NCBI RefSeq assembly: GCF_002295065.1 | Contig: NZ_NSGG01000023.1 | Coordinates: forward strand, 1 to 64,000 | DNA from: Mesorhizobium sp. WSM3859 | Lineage (GTDB): Bacteria; Pseudomonadota; Alphaproteobacteria; Rhizobiales; Rhizobiaceae | Reading direction: 5' to 3' | Length of the DNA stretch: 64,000 bases | Part shown: one piece after another, positions 26,288-35,468 of the stretch | Numbering within the stretch: the first letter of the stretch is position 1 | Layout of the letters: each line of letters begins with the position of its first letter | The notes under the pieces: generated by a model | The model's database searches: none | Told to the model about the DNA's origin: nothing | Seen by the model: only the letters and a program-made list of their open reading frames with translations | Position numbers and translations under genes: made by a program

Positions 26288-28054
26288 CTACGACCCGTGG
26301 CGGATGGTTTGCGAGGCGCGGATGGTCGGCACGAACGAGCCGGTTACCACCGTGTTCTGCCGCGCGCCTTTGCCCTTGTCGACAGTCGACTGTCGCAGCA
26401 CCTCGGCGCTCGGCCCGAACGCCTCGATGATGCCGCCGCGCAGAACCATCACGCGGTCGCAGGCGGCGGCGATGGAGGGGCGATGCGTGATGACGATCGT
26501 GGTGACGCCCGCGGCGCGGGCGGCCGCCAGTACCGCTTCGAGCGCCGTTTCGCCGGCGCCGTCGAGATGCGTGCTCGGCTCGTCCAACACCAGGATGCGC
26601 GGATTGCCGTAGAAAGCGCGTGCCAGTCCGATCCGCTGCCGCTCACCGCCCGACAGCGTCCCGGCGACCATCGTCTGGTAGCCGTCGCGCAGCGAAAGGA
26701 TCAGCTCATGCGCCTCGGCGCGTTTCGCCGCTTCGACGATCGCGGCATCGTCCGCGCCTGCGTCGAAGCGGGCGATATTCTCGCTGACCGAGCCGGGGAA
26801 AAGCTCCACCTCCTGCGCCAGATAGCCGATATGCCGGCCAAGCTGGTTCTCGTCCCAGGTCCTGAGCTCGGCGCCGTCGATCCTGACCGAGCCGCCGCTT
26901 GGCCGGGCCGCCCCGACAAGCAGCCGGGCCAGCGTCGATTTGCCGGCGCCGCTCGGGCCGACGATCGCCACCGCTTCGCCGGGCTGAACCGCGAAGCTCA
27001 GCCGCTTCAGGATCGGCTCGGCGCCGAACGTGGCATCCGGAGCGATGAAGAAAAGATCCTGCGCGGCAATCGCGCCGGTCGGATCGGGCAAGGTGAGTTT
27101 GCTTGCTTGTGCCGGCTGCCCCGCAAGCGCGACCTGCAGCCGCGACCAGGCGCGCCTGGCCTCGCCCATCTGCCGCCACGAGCCGATCAGCTGGTCGAGC
27201 GGCTGCAGCGCGCGCGAAGACACAAGCGAGGAGGCGAAGATCATGCCGGCCGTCATCTCGCCCTTCAGCACCAGCCAGGCGCCGGCGCCGAGGATCGCCA
27301 GTTGCAGCATCATGCGCAGCGCCCTGGAAGCGCCGCTGAAGACGGCGTTGGCGCTGGCCGAACGGTCATGCAGCACAAGTGCGGCCGCCACATGCCGTCC
27401 CCATGCGCGCGCGGCGTTTTCCACCATGCCCATGGCGCGCAGCGTCTCGGCGTTGCGGGCAAAGGCCTGCTCGGCCCGGCTGGCCAGAGCCGAGCGCTCC
27501 GCTGAAAGCGCATCATTCCTGCCGATGGCAAGCTGGTTGGCCATGACCAGCACGACCAGCAGCGCGGTGCCGCCGAGCGTCACCCAGAACAGCACCGGAT
27601 GGATGAGGTAGAGCAGGCCGAGGAAGACCGGCGCGAAGGGCAGGTCGAACAGCACCGAGACACCGCGCGAACGGATGAAGGCGCAGATCGAGGCGAGGTC
27701 GGCGAGCGGCGACGGCGCGCTTCTGGCGTCGAGCGAGGCGGCGAAGACCGTCGCACCCAACCTGTCGTTGACCATGGCCGCGACGCGCTGCGTGTAGACG
27801 GCGCGGATGGCGTCGAGGAAGCCGAGGAAGCCGAGCGCCGCGGCCGCGATGACCGACAGATAGACCAGCGTCTCGACGCTGGAGGAGGGCAGCACCCGGT
27901 CATAGACCTGCAGCAGGTAGAGCGGGATCACCAGCAGCAGCAGGTTGATCAGCAGCGAGAACAGGCCGACATCGCTGACTGCGCGCAGGAATACGCGGCG
28001 AAGGGAGACCGGCCGCAAGGCGGCCGGCGGGGTCGGAGCGCTCTCGCGCGACAT
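26288..28054 (-). CDS. prsD: Type I secretion ABC transporter (PrsD-like)
   Basis: This 588-residue protein has a six-helix exporter domain (residues ~25-320) and an ATPase with Walker A GPSGAGKST, signature LSGGERQR, Walker B ILVLDEPSTHLD and H-loop ITHRPS. It lacks the N-terminal C39-like domain, as expected for RTX exporters. It starts 12 bp after the GH16 gene, so it most likely exports that enzyme. Confidence 0.92.
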   Translation of the reverse strand: MSRESAPTPPAALRPVSLRRVFLRAVSDVGLFSLLINLLLLVIPLYLLQVYDRVLPSSSVETLVYLSVIAAAALGFLGFLDAIRAVYTQRVAAMVNDRLGATVFAASLDARSAPSPLADLASICAFIRSRGVSVLFDLPFAPVFLGLLYLIHPVLFWVTLGGTALLVVLVMANQLAIGRNDALSAERSALASRAEQAFARNAETLRAMGMVENAARAWGRHVAAALVLHDRSASANAVFSGASRALRMMLQLAILGAGAWLVLKGEMTAGMIFASSLVSSRALQPLDQLIGSWRQMGEARRAWSRLQVALAGQPAQASKLTLPDPTGAIAAQDLFFIAPDATFGAEPILKRLSFAVQPGEAVAIVGPSGAGKSTLARLLVGAARPSGGSVRIDGAELRTWDENQLGRHIGYLAQEVELFPGSVSENIARFDAGADDAAIVEAAKRAEAHELILSLRDGYQTMVAGTLSGGERQRIGLARAFYGNPRILVLDEPSTHLDGAGETALEAVLAAARAAGVTTIVITHRPSIAAACDRVMVLRGGIIEAFGPSAEVLRQSTVDKGKGARQNTVVTGSFVPTIRASQTIRHGS

Positions 28055-28066
28055 CGCCCCCGCCGC

Positions 28067-29491
28067 CTAGGCTGTATGCTCGCCCGTGACGCTCAAATGG
28101 CTCTGCTGCAGCTCGTCCAGCGTGTAGGCGTGAATGTAGTCGATCTTCATCTGCGCCGGCGTGGCGAGATGGTCCGGCGGCGCGCCGGCCTGGCCGCCGA
28201 TCGCGAGATCGACCAGCATGTACATCGGCTTGTTCATGTCGGATGGCGTCGCCGCCGCCGCGACCTGCACGCCGTCATAGGTCCAGACCAGCTTGTCCGG
28301 CGTCCACAACAGGCCATAGGTGTGGAAGCCGGCGGTATCCATGACGTTCACCGTGGAGCCGACCGTCGTGTGCTGGCCCGTCTGATTGGTGTGCGCCGTC
28401 ATCAGCAGCGAATTCGGCTTCTGGCCATACATCTCCATCACGTCGAGTTCCGGCGGCCACGATCCGTCTTCCGGCAGCAGCCAGAAGGCCGGCCAGGCGC
28501 CGGCGTTTTCCGGCAGGTCGGCGCGCATTTCGAAATAGCCATAGGTCTGCGAGAACGAGTCATGCGTGGTCAGGAGGCCGGAGGTGTATTCGTAATTGTT
28601 GATCAGGGGCTTGATGTCGGCCGATGCCTGCGCCGCGGTGATGGTGAGCACGCCATTGTCGATGCTGAACGGATGCACCGAGCTGGTCGGCGCGTAATTG
28701 GCGTCGATATACCATTGCAGCTCGTTGTTCCGGACCAGTGTGCTGCCGTTCGCCGCGCCCCACCAGAAGTTGGTGTCCCAGGTGCCGCCCTGGCTGTTGT
28801 TAAGGTTCAGCGTGTTGAACTCGTCGCTGAAGGACAGCGTCATTCCGGACTTGTCGATCGGCAGCTGGAACTGGCTGGGCTGGAACTTGTCGATGGTCGT
28901 GTTCTTGAATTCGAGGATCTCGCCCGATCCGAGGTTCAGCACAACATTAGGCCCCGCCTGGATCATGCTGTCGTGGATAGCGGCGAACGAAGTGAACCCG
29001 TAGCCATCGAGCCGCACGGCGTCGTTCGAGGCGAAATTGAGGATCGAGTCGCTGCCATTGCCCTTGGCGATGATGAAAATATCGGCGCCGCCGCCGCCGT
29101 CGATCAGCACATCGTTGCCCGCCCCTCCGTCGATCGTCTGGCCGCCCCCCGTGGCGGTGATGATGTTGTCCAGCGCATTGCCGAAGGCATAGTTGTGAGC
29201 GTTGGTGACGACCAGGTTCTCGACATTGTTCGGCAGCGTGTAGCTCATCCATGTGTTGATGGTGTCGACGCCCTGGCCGGCGTTCTCGACCACCTTGTTG
29301 CCCGCCGAATAGAGGTAATAGATGTCGTCGCCTTGGCCGCCATACATGGTGACGTTGACGCCGCCGGAGGCCCAGATTGAGTCGTTGCCGCTGCTGCCGT
29401 TGAATGTCGGTCCGGACGTTGCCGAAAACCAATGATTGGAGGCGCCGCTGTAATAAAGAGGAACGCCTATCGCGTTGACGACGAAGCCCAT
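28067..29491 (-). CDS. Secreted GH16 glycanase with N-terminal RTX repeats
   Basis: This is a 474-residue protein. Residues ~25-150 hold hemolysin-type calcium-binding repeats (GSSGNDSIWASGG, YGGQGDDIYY, GGAGNDVLIDGGGGADIF). Residues ~215-455 form a glycoside hydrolase family 16 domain with the catalytic signature ELDVMEMYG. GH16 enzymes of this context (ExsH/ExoK class) cut beta-1,3/1,4-linked exopolysaccharide. There is no Sec signal peptide, consistent with type I export by the two genes that follow. The RTX block precedes the catalytic domain, so the export signal would be the short C-terminal tail after the GH16 fold. Confidence 0.9.
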   Translation of the reverse strand: MGFVVNAIGVPLYYSGASNHWFSATSGPTFNGSSGNDSIWASGGVNVTMYGGQGDDIYYLYSAGNKVVENAGQGVDTINTWMSYTLPNNVENLVVTNAHNYAFGNALDNIITATGGGQTIDGGAGNDVLIDGGGGADIFIIAKGNGSDSILNFASNDAVRLDGYGFTSFAAIHDSMIQAGPNVVLNLGSGEILEFKNTTIDKFQPSQFQLPIDKSGMTLSFSDEFNTLNLNNSQGGTWDTNFWWGAANGSTLVRNNELQWYIDANYAPTSSVHPFSIDNGVLTITAAQASADIKPLINNYEYTSGLLTTHDSFSQTYGYFEMRADLPENAGAWPAFWLLPEDGSWPPELDVMEMYGQKPNSLLMTAHTNQTGQHTTVGSTVNVMDTAGFHTYGLLWTPDKLVWTYDGVQVAAAATPSDMNKPMYMLVDLAIGGQAGAPPDHLATPAQMKIDYIHAYTLDELQQSHLSVTGEHTA

Positions 29492-29528
29492 CGGACACTC
29501 CTTCCTCGGTGGCGGCTGATTTCAGGCC

Positions 29529-29554
29529 AACCTGCAAAGCCGGCCTATGGTTCC
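29529..29554 (-). promoter_or_regulatory. Candidate EcfG-type promoter for the GH16-prsDE operon
   Basis: On the minus strand GGAAC and GGTT are spaced by 17 bp, 38 bp above the GH16 start. This resembles the alphaproteobacterial general-stress consensus GGAAC-N16/17-CGTT with one mismatch. The region 29555-29690 is AT-rich and could hold further promoters. Nothing else is seen in 29492-29844. Confidence 0.4.
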
Positions 29555-29844
29555 AAGAAATCGCGTCACAGTACAGATAAAAAATTACCGTTCATCGATT
29601 AATGATTAGAAATGATTATGATAAGGTGCCTCTAATGCAATTTAAGCGCGATAATTACACCTAGAATTACTCAATTTTACTCAATATTGCGAGGCTCATG
29701 CTGAAATATTGGGCAAGATGCTGCTCGTGGCCACAATTGACGTGCGCGGCCGCGCGCGCGATGAACGAGGGCTGAGTCGCCAAGCGCGACGGTGGACATT
29801 CGAGCCGGAATGCTATCTCCATTTCCGCTGCTGGGGAGAATGTG

Positions 29845-30270
29845 ATGCGCGTTGAATTTCACGGACTGCAGTTCGAGCTTTCGCAAGGATGGGAAGACAT
29901 AACCGGCGACTTGGAACGCAGGTGGCCGCCGACATTGGCCGGCCCCCTGGTTGGCGGGGTGCTTCAATTCTCGGTTGCCCGGTATAAGAGCGGCAAGCTG
30001 CCCAACGTCACCATCGGTGATTTGCGCCGGATGCTCCTCGGGTATTGTACAAATCTGGCCCGCAAGTTCCATGAGCCGGTTGAGAAGGCTGGACGCATCA
30101 ACGCAGTTGAGCGCGTGTCCAACGACGGAGAAGAGTTGCTTGCGGTGTGGCATCTGTCGAACGGACGCGACGTCGTTCTCGCCACCTACATCGGAGCGAG
30201 TCCGAGGAATCCGCAAACCGGAAATGAGCTGAGCCAGGCTCGGCAGCTGGTGGAGTCGATCGAGTTTTGA
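29845..30270 (+). CDS. Hypothetical protein
   Basis: This 141-residue protein has no signal peptide. It begins MRVEFHGLQFELSQGWEDIT after GGGGAGAATGTG. The layout is alternating strands with a helical middle (IGDLRRMLLGYCTNLARKF) and a strand-rich half ending in QARQLVESIEF. It resembles small DUF1795-like stress proteins only in general layout. No confident family. Confidence 0.65.
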   Translation: MRVEFHGLQFELSQGWEDITGDLERRWPPTLAGPLVGGVLQFSVARYKSGKLPNVTIGDLRRMLLGYCTNLARKFHEPVEKAGRINAVERVSNDGEELLAVWHLSNGRDVVLATYIGASPRNPQTGNELSQARQLVESIEF

Positions 30271-30444
30271 TCCTTCGGAATTGAATCGTCCGCTGGCGCC
30301 TCGCCCATGGCATAGACTTCTGAACGCCGCCGTCAGTCCGCTGGCGACGGCCTCGTCGAGGCAAAAAATCTGACAGCCTCTGTCGGGTCGGCTGGGGGCC
30401 GCCCGTCCTTGGGGCATCGATCAACTAGGGAAGGATATCGAGAC

Positions 30445-30888
30445 ATGCCGAGCACCATCCACCTGCACCGCGTCCTGGCGACCAAGCCGGAGAAGGTCTA
30501 CCGCGCATTCGTCGAAGCCGATGCACTGGCCAAGTGGCTGCCGCCGAACGGCTTTACCTGCACGGTGCATGAGTTCGAGGGCAAGGTCGGCGGCGCCTAC
30601 AAGATGTCCTTCCGCAACTTCACCACCGGCGGCAGCCATTCCTTCGGCGGCGAATTCGTCGAGCTCGTCCCGGGCGAGCGCCTGCGCTACACCGACCGCT
30701 TCGACGATCCCAATTTGCCGGGCCAGATCGAGGTGACGGTGACCTTGAAGAAAGTGTCGGTCGGCACCGAGATCAACATCACCCAGGCCGGCATCCCGGA
30801 CGCCATCCCCGCCGAGGCCTGCTATCTCGGCTGGCAGGAATCGCTGCGCAACCTGGCCAAGCTCGTCGAGCCGGAGATCAATCAATAG
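30445..30888 (+). CDS. SRPBCC (AHSA1-type) domain protein
   Basis: This 147-residue protein has the AHSA1/START-like pattern: a first strand with VLATKPEKVYRAFVEADALAKWLPP, then GGAYKMSF, GGEFVELVPGERLRYTDRFDD, and a C-terminal helix (GWQESLRNLAKLVEPEI). Such proteins bind hydrophobic ligands or act as Hsp90 co-chaperone-like factors. A GC-rich hairpin (GGCGGCCGG/CCGGCCGCC) at ~30952-30975 follows and may end the transcript. Confidence 0.88.
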   Translation: MPSTIHLHRVLATKPEKVYRAFVEADALAKWLPPNGFTCTVHEFEGKVGGAYKMSFRNFTTGGSHSFGGEFVELVPGERLRYTDRFDDPNLPGQIEVTVTLKKVSVGTEINITQAGIPDAIPAEACYLGWQESLRNLAKLVEPEINQ

Positions 30889-31028
30889 CACCGGGCAAAC
30901 AGGCGCGGCCGCCGCAATCTTCCGGTCTGGAATTGCGTCAAGCCGAAAAAACGTGGCGGCCGGTTTCCCGGCCGCCGCGTTCCCCAAGGTAAGCAAAATT
31001 TCACCAAGCGCTGATAAAAGCCGCTGCC

Positions 31029-31268
31029 ATGGATCGCAACAAGAACAACGACCTGTTTGTCCTGATGGCCGCGCTTGCCTCCATCGCGATCTACAACATT
31101 GCCTGCGGCATCAAGACAGGCGAGGTCCGGGGCAGGTTGCATTGGGTCGCGCTCTCGGATGATCCGACACGATTCTGGAACATCGTGGTCGGCAATTCGA
31201 TCGTCCTGGTGGGCTCGATAGCCTTCCTATGCGTTCTGTGGGTGCTCAATTCCCGCAAGCCCGGATGA
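31029..31268 (+). CDS. Hypothetical two-span membrane protein
   Basis: This 79-residue protein has two hydrophobic segments (LFVLMAALASIAIYNIACG and NSIVLVGSIAFLCVLWVL) with a short polar loop, and ends in RKPG. ATG 31029 follows a weak purine run. Function unknown. Confidence 0.6.
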   Translation: MDRNKNNDLFVLMAALASIAIYNIACGIKTGEVRGRLHWVALSDDPTRFWNIVVGNSIVLVGSIAFLCVLWVLNSRKPG

Positions 31269-31292
31269 GCTGAGGCGGCGTCGCGGCCGCCC

Positions 31293-32009
31293 TCACAGCG
31301 CCCTTGTGATGCCCCCATCCACGCGGATGTTCTGGCCGGTGATGTAGGCCGCCCCATCCGAGGCGAGGAACGAGATCGTCGCGGCGATCTCTTCCGAGGT
31401 GCCGTAGCGCTTCATCGGCACAGCATGGCGGCGCTCCTCGGTCGCCGGCAGGCTGTCGATCCAGCCGGGCAGCACATTGTTCATGCGGATGTTGTCGGCG
31501 GCATAGGTGTCGGCGAAGATCTTGGTGTAGGCGGCAAGCCCGGCGCGCGCCACGGCCGAGGTCGGGAACATCGCGCTCGGCTCGAACGCCCAGGCGGTCG
31601 AGATGTTGATGATGACGCCGGATTTCTGTTTCTGCATCACCGGCGTCACCAGCCGGGTCGGGCGCACGGCGTTGAGGAAATAGGTGTCGATGCCCTTGTG
31701 CCAGTCCTCGTCGCTGATCTCGATGATCTGCGCGCGCGGTCCATGGCCGGCGCTGTTGACCAGCACGTCGATGCGGCCCCAGCGCGCAATCGCGCCGTCG
31801 GTCAGGCGCTTCAGGTCCTCGTTCGACTGGTTGGAACCGGTGACGCCGAAGCCGCCGAGCTCCTTGCCCAGCGCCTCGCCCTTGCCGGAGGAGGAGAGCA
31901 CGCCGACCTTGAAGCCGTCCGCCGCCAGGCGCTTCGCCGCCGCGGCCCCCATGCCACTGCCGCCCGCCGTCACCAGAGCCACTTTTTCGCCTGCCATGTC
32001 GCTGTCCAT
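31293..32009 (-). CDS. SDR-family protein with altered catalytic residues
   Basis: This 238-residue classical SDR length protein has the cofactor motif TAGGSGMG and the NSAG motif (LVNSAGHGP). The helix that normally carries YxxxK reads SAVAR when aligned by the following AGLAAYTK, so Tyr is replaced by Ser and Lys by Arg. The upstream Ser is present as NISTAW. The fold and NAD(P) binding look intact, but normal SDR chemistry is doubtful. It may be a binding or regulatory SDR. Confidence 0.85.
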   Translation of the reverse strand: MDSDMAGEKVALVTAGGSGMGAAAAKRLAADGFKVGVLSSSGKGEALGKELGGFGVTGSNQSNEDLKRLTDGAIARWGRIDVLVNSAGHGPRAQIIEISDEDWHKGIDTYFLNAVRPTRLVTPVMQKQKSGVIINISTAWAFEPSAMFPTSAVARAGLAAYTKIFADTYAADNIRMNNVLPGWIDSLPATEERRHAVPMKRYGTSEEIAATISFLASDGAAYITGQNIRVDGGITRAL

Positions 32010-32112
32010 CCTTGGGTGCTTAGGTTGAAAGCGAACCTGTTAGCATGCGCAGGGCAGGGGAATGAACCAGATTGGATTGCGCCAGCGAGGGTGGTGATTG
32101 GCGAAAGCCGCG

Positions 32113-32308
32113 GAGCTGCCAATCTCCCCCCTTGCGGGGGAGATGGTCGGCAGACCAGAGGGGGGTGCTGTCCCGCCGACGTATCAGCGGCTATCCTTGC
32201 CTCCAACTACCAAGAGGTTCGCATCCAACGAGTGTCAGCGCCGCGTTCTGTCACACCCCCCTCTGTCCTGCCGGACATCTCCCCCGCAAGGGGGGAGATT
32301 GGCAGCTC
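32113..32308. repeat. Palindromic/MITE-like element with near-perfect arms
   Basis: The left end (GAGCTGCCAATCTCCCCCC then GCGGGGGAGATG) and right end (CATCTCCCCCGC then GGGGGGAGATTGGCAGCTC) are inverted copies of ~35 bp. Inner arms CAGAGGGGGGTG and CACCCCCCTCTG also pair. The left half is repeated inside the gcrA-like gene at 62287. Confidence 0.9.
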
Positions 32309-32318
32309 GCGCGCCGGC

Positions 32319-33569
32319 TCAAACCCTGAACACGCTCATCAGGATCCTCGAAACCCTCGCGCAGCGCTCCGGCTTTACATCGCCCGGCTTGAGCGGCACG
32401 CCCTTTCCCGGCGCCACCGCCGGCTCGTACCAGCCGCGCAGCGCCTGGTCGGCGGCGCAATAGCCCCAGTTCACCAAATCGACGGTCTCTTCGCTGCCTA
32501 GGAAATGCAGCGATGTGCCAATATCGGCCGGCGCGGTCGCGGCGGTCTGCACGAAATTCGGCCCGGTCGCGTCCGGCTTGCTGGCGATCGACCAGAAGAC
32601 GCCGCGCGTCGCCGCATAGTCGGGCCGTGCCGCGTCTTTGGGCAGGCCGCTATCGTCGGCGTCCTTGGCCGCCTGGAAGCGCGCCACAAGATCCCGTCGC
32701 CGCAGTGACCGCACCTGGTTGTCGGTGGTGTCGGCGACGCGTTTCAACTGCGAGAACCAGTTCCAGTAGCCCGCCTTCGAAGCCTGCCACGGCGCGCCGG
32801 CATCGCTCACCAGCAGCCAGCGGCAGCGCTTCAGCGCCGGCTCGATGCCGTGATTGTCGTAGACGCCGCCATCGGTGAGCACGGCGCGGGAAGGCGGCAC
32901 CGGCGCGCCGACCGAAGGGTCGAGCTTGTCGTTCTTCCACGCGAAGGGCGTGAGGTCGAGCCGGAGCGGCGACAGGAAAGGCGGGAAGGCCGAGGAGGCG
33001 GCCACCGCGGTCGCGACCGGCAGGTCGGCCTGGTAGGCGACGCCGATGCGGTAATCGGCGATGTAGCGCCGCGACAGCCGAAACAGCGAGCCTGTGCCGA
33101 GATTGCTGGAGCAGAAAACGAACCAGGGTTTTTCCGGCAGGCCCCTCAGCATCGGCCTGGAGCCGTCGAACAAATTCCGCTCGTAGCAGGCGGCGACTTC
33201 TCGCGCGGCGCTCGAAAACGGGTTGAGCAGGCCCTTGAAGATCGACGGCGCGTCGAGGAAGACCTGCGAGAACTCCAATATCCTGTCGAGATAGATATCG
33301 AAATTGGTGGCGACGCCGCCCGCGAAGACGAAGCGTGGCCAAAGCACCGCGAGCAGCCCAGCCGCGATCGAGCCGCCCGAAACCGAGCTCACCATATCGA
33401 GTTTTTCGAGCAGCCCGGCCTCGTTCAGGCGGCAGAGCGCGCCGGCGTGAAACAGCATGGCGCGATAGCCGCCGCCCGAGAGGCAGAGGCCGAGATCGTA
33501 GCGCTCGGCCTTGTTGTCCGTGCCGGCTGGCGATGCCTCTGCATCCGGCGCTGCCGTCCCGCTGGCCAT
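32319..33569 (-). CDS. Patatin-like phospholipase
   Basis: This ~416-residue protein has the patatin oxyanion loop (LCLSGGGYRAMLFHAGAL), the nucleophile motif SSVSGGS and the Asp motif LTDGGVYDNHG. Together these give the Ser-Asp dyad of patatin lipases acting on membrane phospholipids. ATG 33569 (MASGTAAPD) is preferred because the upstream 20 codons lack similarity. No immunity-like or secretion partner lies beside it. Confidence 0.88.
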   Translation of the reverse strand: MASGTAAPDAEASPAGTDNKAERYDLGLCLSGGGYRAMLFHAGALCRLNEAGLLEKLDMVSSVSGGSIAAGLLAVLWPRFVFAGGVATNFDIYLDRILEFSQVFLDAPSIFKGLLNPFSSAAREVAACYERNLFDGSRPMLRGLPEKPWFVFCSSNLGTGSLFRLSRRYIADYRIGVAYQADLPVATAVAASSAFPPFLSPLRLDLTPFAWKNDKLDPSVGAPVPPSRAVLTDGGVYDNHGIEPALKRCRWLLVSDAGAPWQASKAGYWNWFSQLKRVADTTDNQVRSLRRRDLVARFQAAKDADDSGLPKDAARPDYAATRGVFWSIASKPDATGPNFVQTAATAPADIGTSLHFLGSEETVDLVNWGYCAADQALRGWYEPAVAPGKGVPLKPGDVKPERCARVSRILMSVFRV

Positions 33570-33671
33570 GATGACTCCGATCGTTCGGCTTCCAGCGCAC
33601 AATCCAGCCCAGCGCGGGCGTTCTGGCAAGCTGCGGAATCGCGGAATTTCGAAGCGTGGGAAAGCTGTCTG

Positions 33672-33742
33672 CGAAGCTGACGGAGAGGGGCCCCTCGTAA
33701 GGCGCTCTCCATTTCCGTCTCGGCCGCTTTCGCGGGGGCGAT
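33672..33742. repeat. Degenerate short palindromic element
   Basis: The stretch contains CTGACGGAGAGGGGCCCCTCGTAAG and TTCCGTCTCGGCC, words shared with the elements at 2419 and 62779, but only one arm is recognisable. It lies between the patatin and dinB genes. Confidence 0.5.
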
Positions 33743-33751
33743 GAAAGCCCT

Positions 33752-35032
33752 CTACAGCTCCTTCTCCGCCAGTTCCCTGAACCCGTCCGGCACCGAGCGC
33801 GGGCCTTCCAGCGCCACCGTGCCGTAGCCGACGGCTTGCCTGCCGAAGCGCTGGCGGATCTTGTCGATGGCGCGGTCGGCGCCGAAGCGGGCGAGGCCCT
33901 TGCGGCTGCCGGGCTTGCGCTTCTCATCCATCAGGCCGAGCGGCAGTTCGAGCTGCAGCTCGGCATGCTCCTCCAGATGCGAGACGGAGATGGCGAGCAG
34001 CGATATGTCCCTCTCGCCGGGATGGGCGGCCAGCACGCCGCGCACCAGCTCCTCGGCGATCTCGGCCAGCATTACCGTCGCCTGGATCGGCTGCTCCAGC
34101 GTCACCGAGCGGGTGACGGCGCGCAGATCGGCGAAGCGCACCCGCACCGTCACCGTGCGGCCGGGCCGGTCCTTGGCCCGCAGGCGGCTCGCCACGCGGT
34201 CGGCCAGATGCAAGAGCGTCGGCACGAAGACGCGCGGCACCGCCGGCTTCCTGCCCAGCGCCGATTGCGCGCCGGCCGAAATCGCGCGCCGATGCGTCTC
34301 GAGTTTGCGCGGGTCGCGGTTCCAGGCGAGTGCGGCAAGCTTCTGGCCGGCGGCATGGCCGATCAGCCGCTCCAGCGCGCCGCTATGGGTGCGCGCCAAT
34401 TGCCCGATGGTCTCGACGCCGATCTCGGCGAGCCGCGCCTTCGTCGCCGGGCCGACGCCCCACATCAGCGTGACGGGCAGGTCGTGCAGGAAGGAAAGCT
34501 CGGTGCCGGGCTCGACCACCACCAGCCCGTCGGGCTTCGCCACCTGCGAGGCGATCTTGGCGAGGTGCTTTGTCCGCGCCACGCCGATCGAGATCGGCAG
34601 GCCGAGCTCGGCCTTCACCCGCTCGCGGATTCTTCGCGCGATCTCTTGCGGCGGACCGAACAGATGCGTGCAGCCGGCGACGTCGGCAAAAGCCTCGTCG
34701 ATCGAGATGCGCTCGACCACCGGCGTGAAATCGTCGAGCACCTTGATCGCGGCGTCGCCGAGGCGCTGGTACTCGGAAAAATGACCGCCGACGAAGATGA
34801 GCTGGGGGCAGAGCTCGCGCGCCTTGCGGCCGGGCATGCCGCCGCGCACGCCGAACACCTTGGCTTCATAGGAGGCCGCCAGCACCACGCCGCCGCCGAC
34901 GGCGATCGGCTTGCCGCGCAATGATGGATCGAGCAGCTGCTCGACGGACGCGTAGAAGGCGTCGAGATCGGCAGCAGGATGGTGGCGGCCGCAGCGTTGT
35001 TCGTGGCGGCCATCGCGCGCTCCCATGGCCAT
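33752..35032 (-). CDS. dinB: DNA polymerase IV, with a probable frameshift near the start
   Basis: This Y-family polymerase (~426 residues as read) has the catalytic loop DLDAFYASVEQ, ASYEAKVFGVRGGMPG, and SIDEAFADV with the second acidic pair. A C-terminal little-finger region follows. It makes lesion-bypass DNA synthesis. The expected N-terminal strand (ILHADLDAF) is instead HHPAADLDAF. The -1 frame reads MAATNN...ATIL up to exactly this point, so one base seems missing near 34972-34976 (CTGCTGCC where CTGCATGCC is expected). The reading frame from 35032 may still give protein. A LexA box lies upstream. Confidence 0.85.
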   Translation of the reverse strand: MAMGARDGRHEQRCGRHHPAADLDAFYASVEQLLDPSLRGKPIAVGGGVVLAASYEAKVFGVRGGMPGRKARELCPQLIFVGGHFSEYQRLGDAAIKVLDDFTPVVERISIDEAFADVAGCTHLFGPPQEIARRIRERVKAELGLPISIGVARTKHLAKIASQVAKPDGLVVVEPGTELSFLHDLPVTLMWGVGPATKARLAEIGVETIGQLARTHSGALERLIGHAAGQKLAALAWNRDPRKLETHRRAISAGAQSALGRKPAVPRVFVPTLLHLADRVASRLRAKDRPGRTVTVRVRFADLRAVTRSVTLEQPIQATVMLAEIAEELVRGVLAAHPGERDISLLAISVSHLEEHAELQLELPLGLMDEKRKPGSRKGLARFGADRAIDKIRQRFGRQAVGYGTVALEGPRSVPDGFRELAEKEL

Positions 35033-35081
35033 TTGTGTGGCATTGCAGCATTAGCTGCGTCTTTTGTAAGGGGAATTAGTA

Positions 35082-35096
35082 GAACATAAAGAGAAC
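35082..35096 (-). promoter_or_regulatory. LexA (SOS) box of dinB
   Basis: On the minus strand this reads GTTC-TCTTTAT-GTTC, a perfect match to the alphaproteobacterial LexA operator GTTC-N7-GTTC. It is ~50-80 bp above the possible dinB starts. The rest of 35097-35468 shows no gene. Confidence 0.85.
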
Positions 35097-35468
35097 AAAA
35101 GTAGCTTTCTGTCAAGCCGCCACGCTTGAGCGTGCAAGTTTCCACAACCTGAAGCTACAGCTGCGGATGGAGCGCAGCTTGCACGATCACCCGCGCGCGG
35201 ACTTGACAGGAACGCCCCTACGGCGCGCGTTTCCCGCATTGAGCGCTCCCGGCGCTCGAAGATTTTTTTGGCGCCTTATCGGAAGTTAATGCGGAACCTG
35301 GTCGCCGGTGCTTTTCTGTTTTTGCGCTGGCACGGCGGTGGTTGAGAGGCCATCCCCATCAGCACATGCCGAACCTGCTCCACCGCTGGCCAAGTGCCAC
35401 GGCGGCGCAACATCGGCGAGGGGAGGAATCTTTGGGCGGGAATAATCGACAACCACCAGGAGGAAACC

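Noticed and set aside
25364..27505. 713-residue plus-strand open frame across the type I secretion genes
   Set aside because: Low-complexity shadow of prsE and prsD; no ribosome binding site or motif.
27599..29380. 593-residue plus-strand open frame across prsD and the GH16 gene
   Set aside because: Shadow frame; the minus strand carries Walker motifs and the GH16 signature.
30951..30979. Strong terminator after the SRPBCC gene
   Set aside because: The stem is good but there is no U-tract, so it is only mentioned as a possible hairpin.
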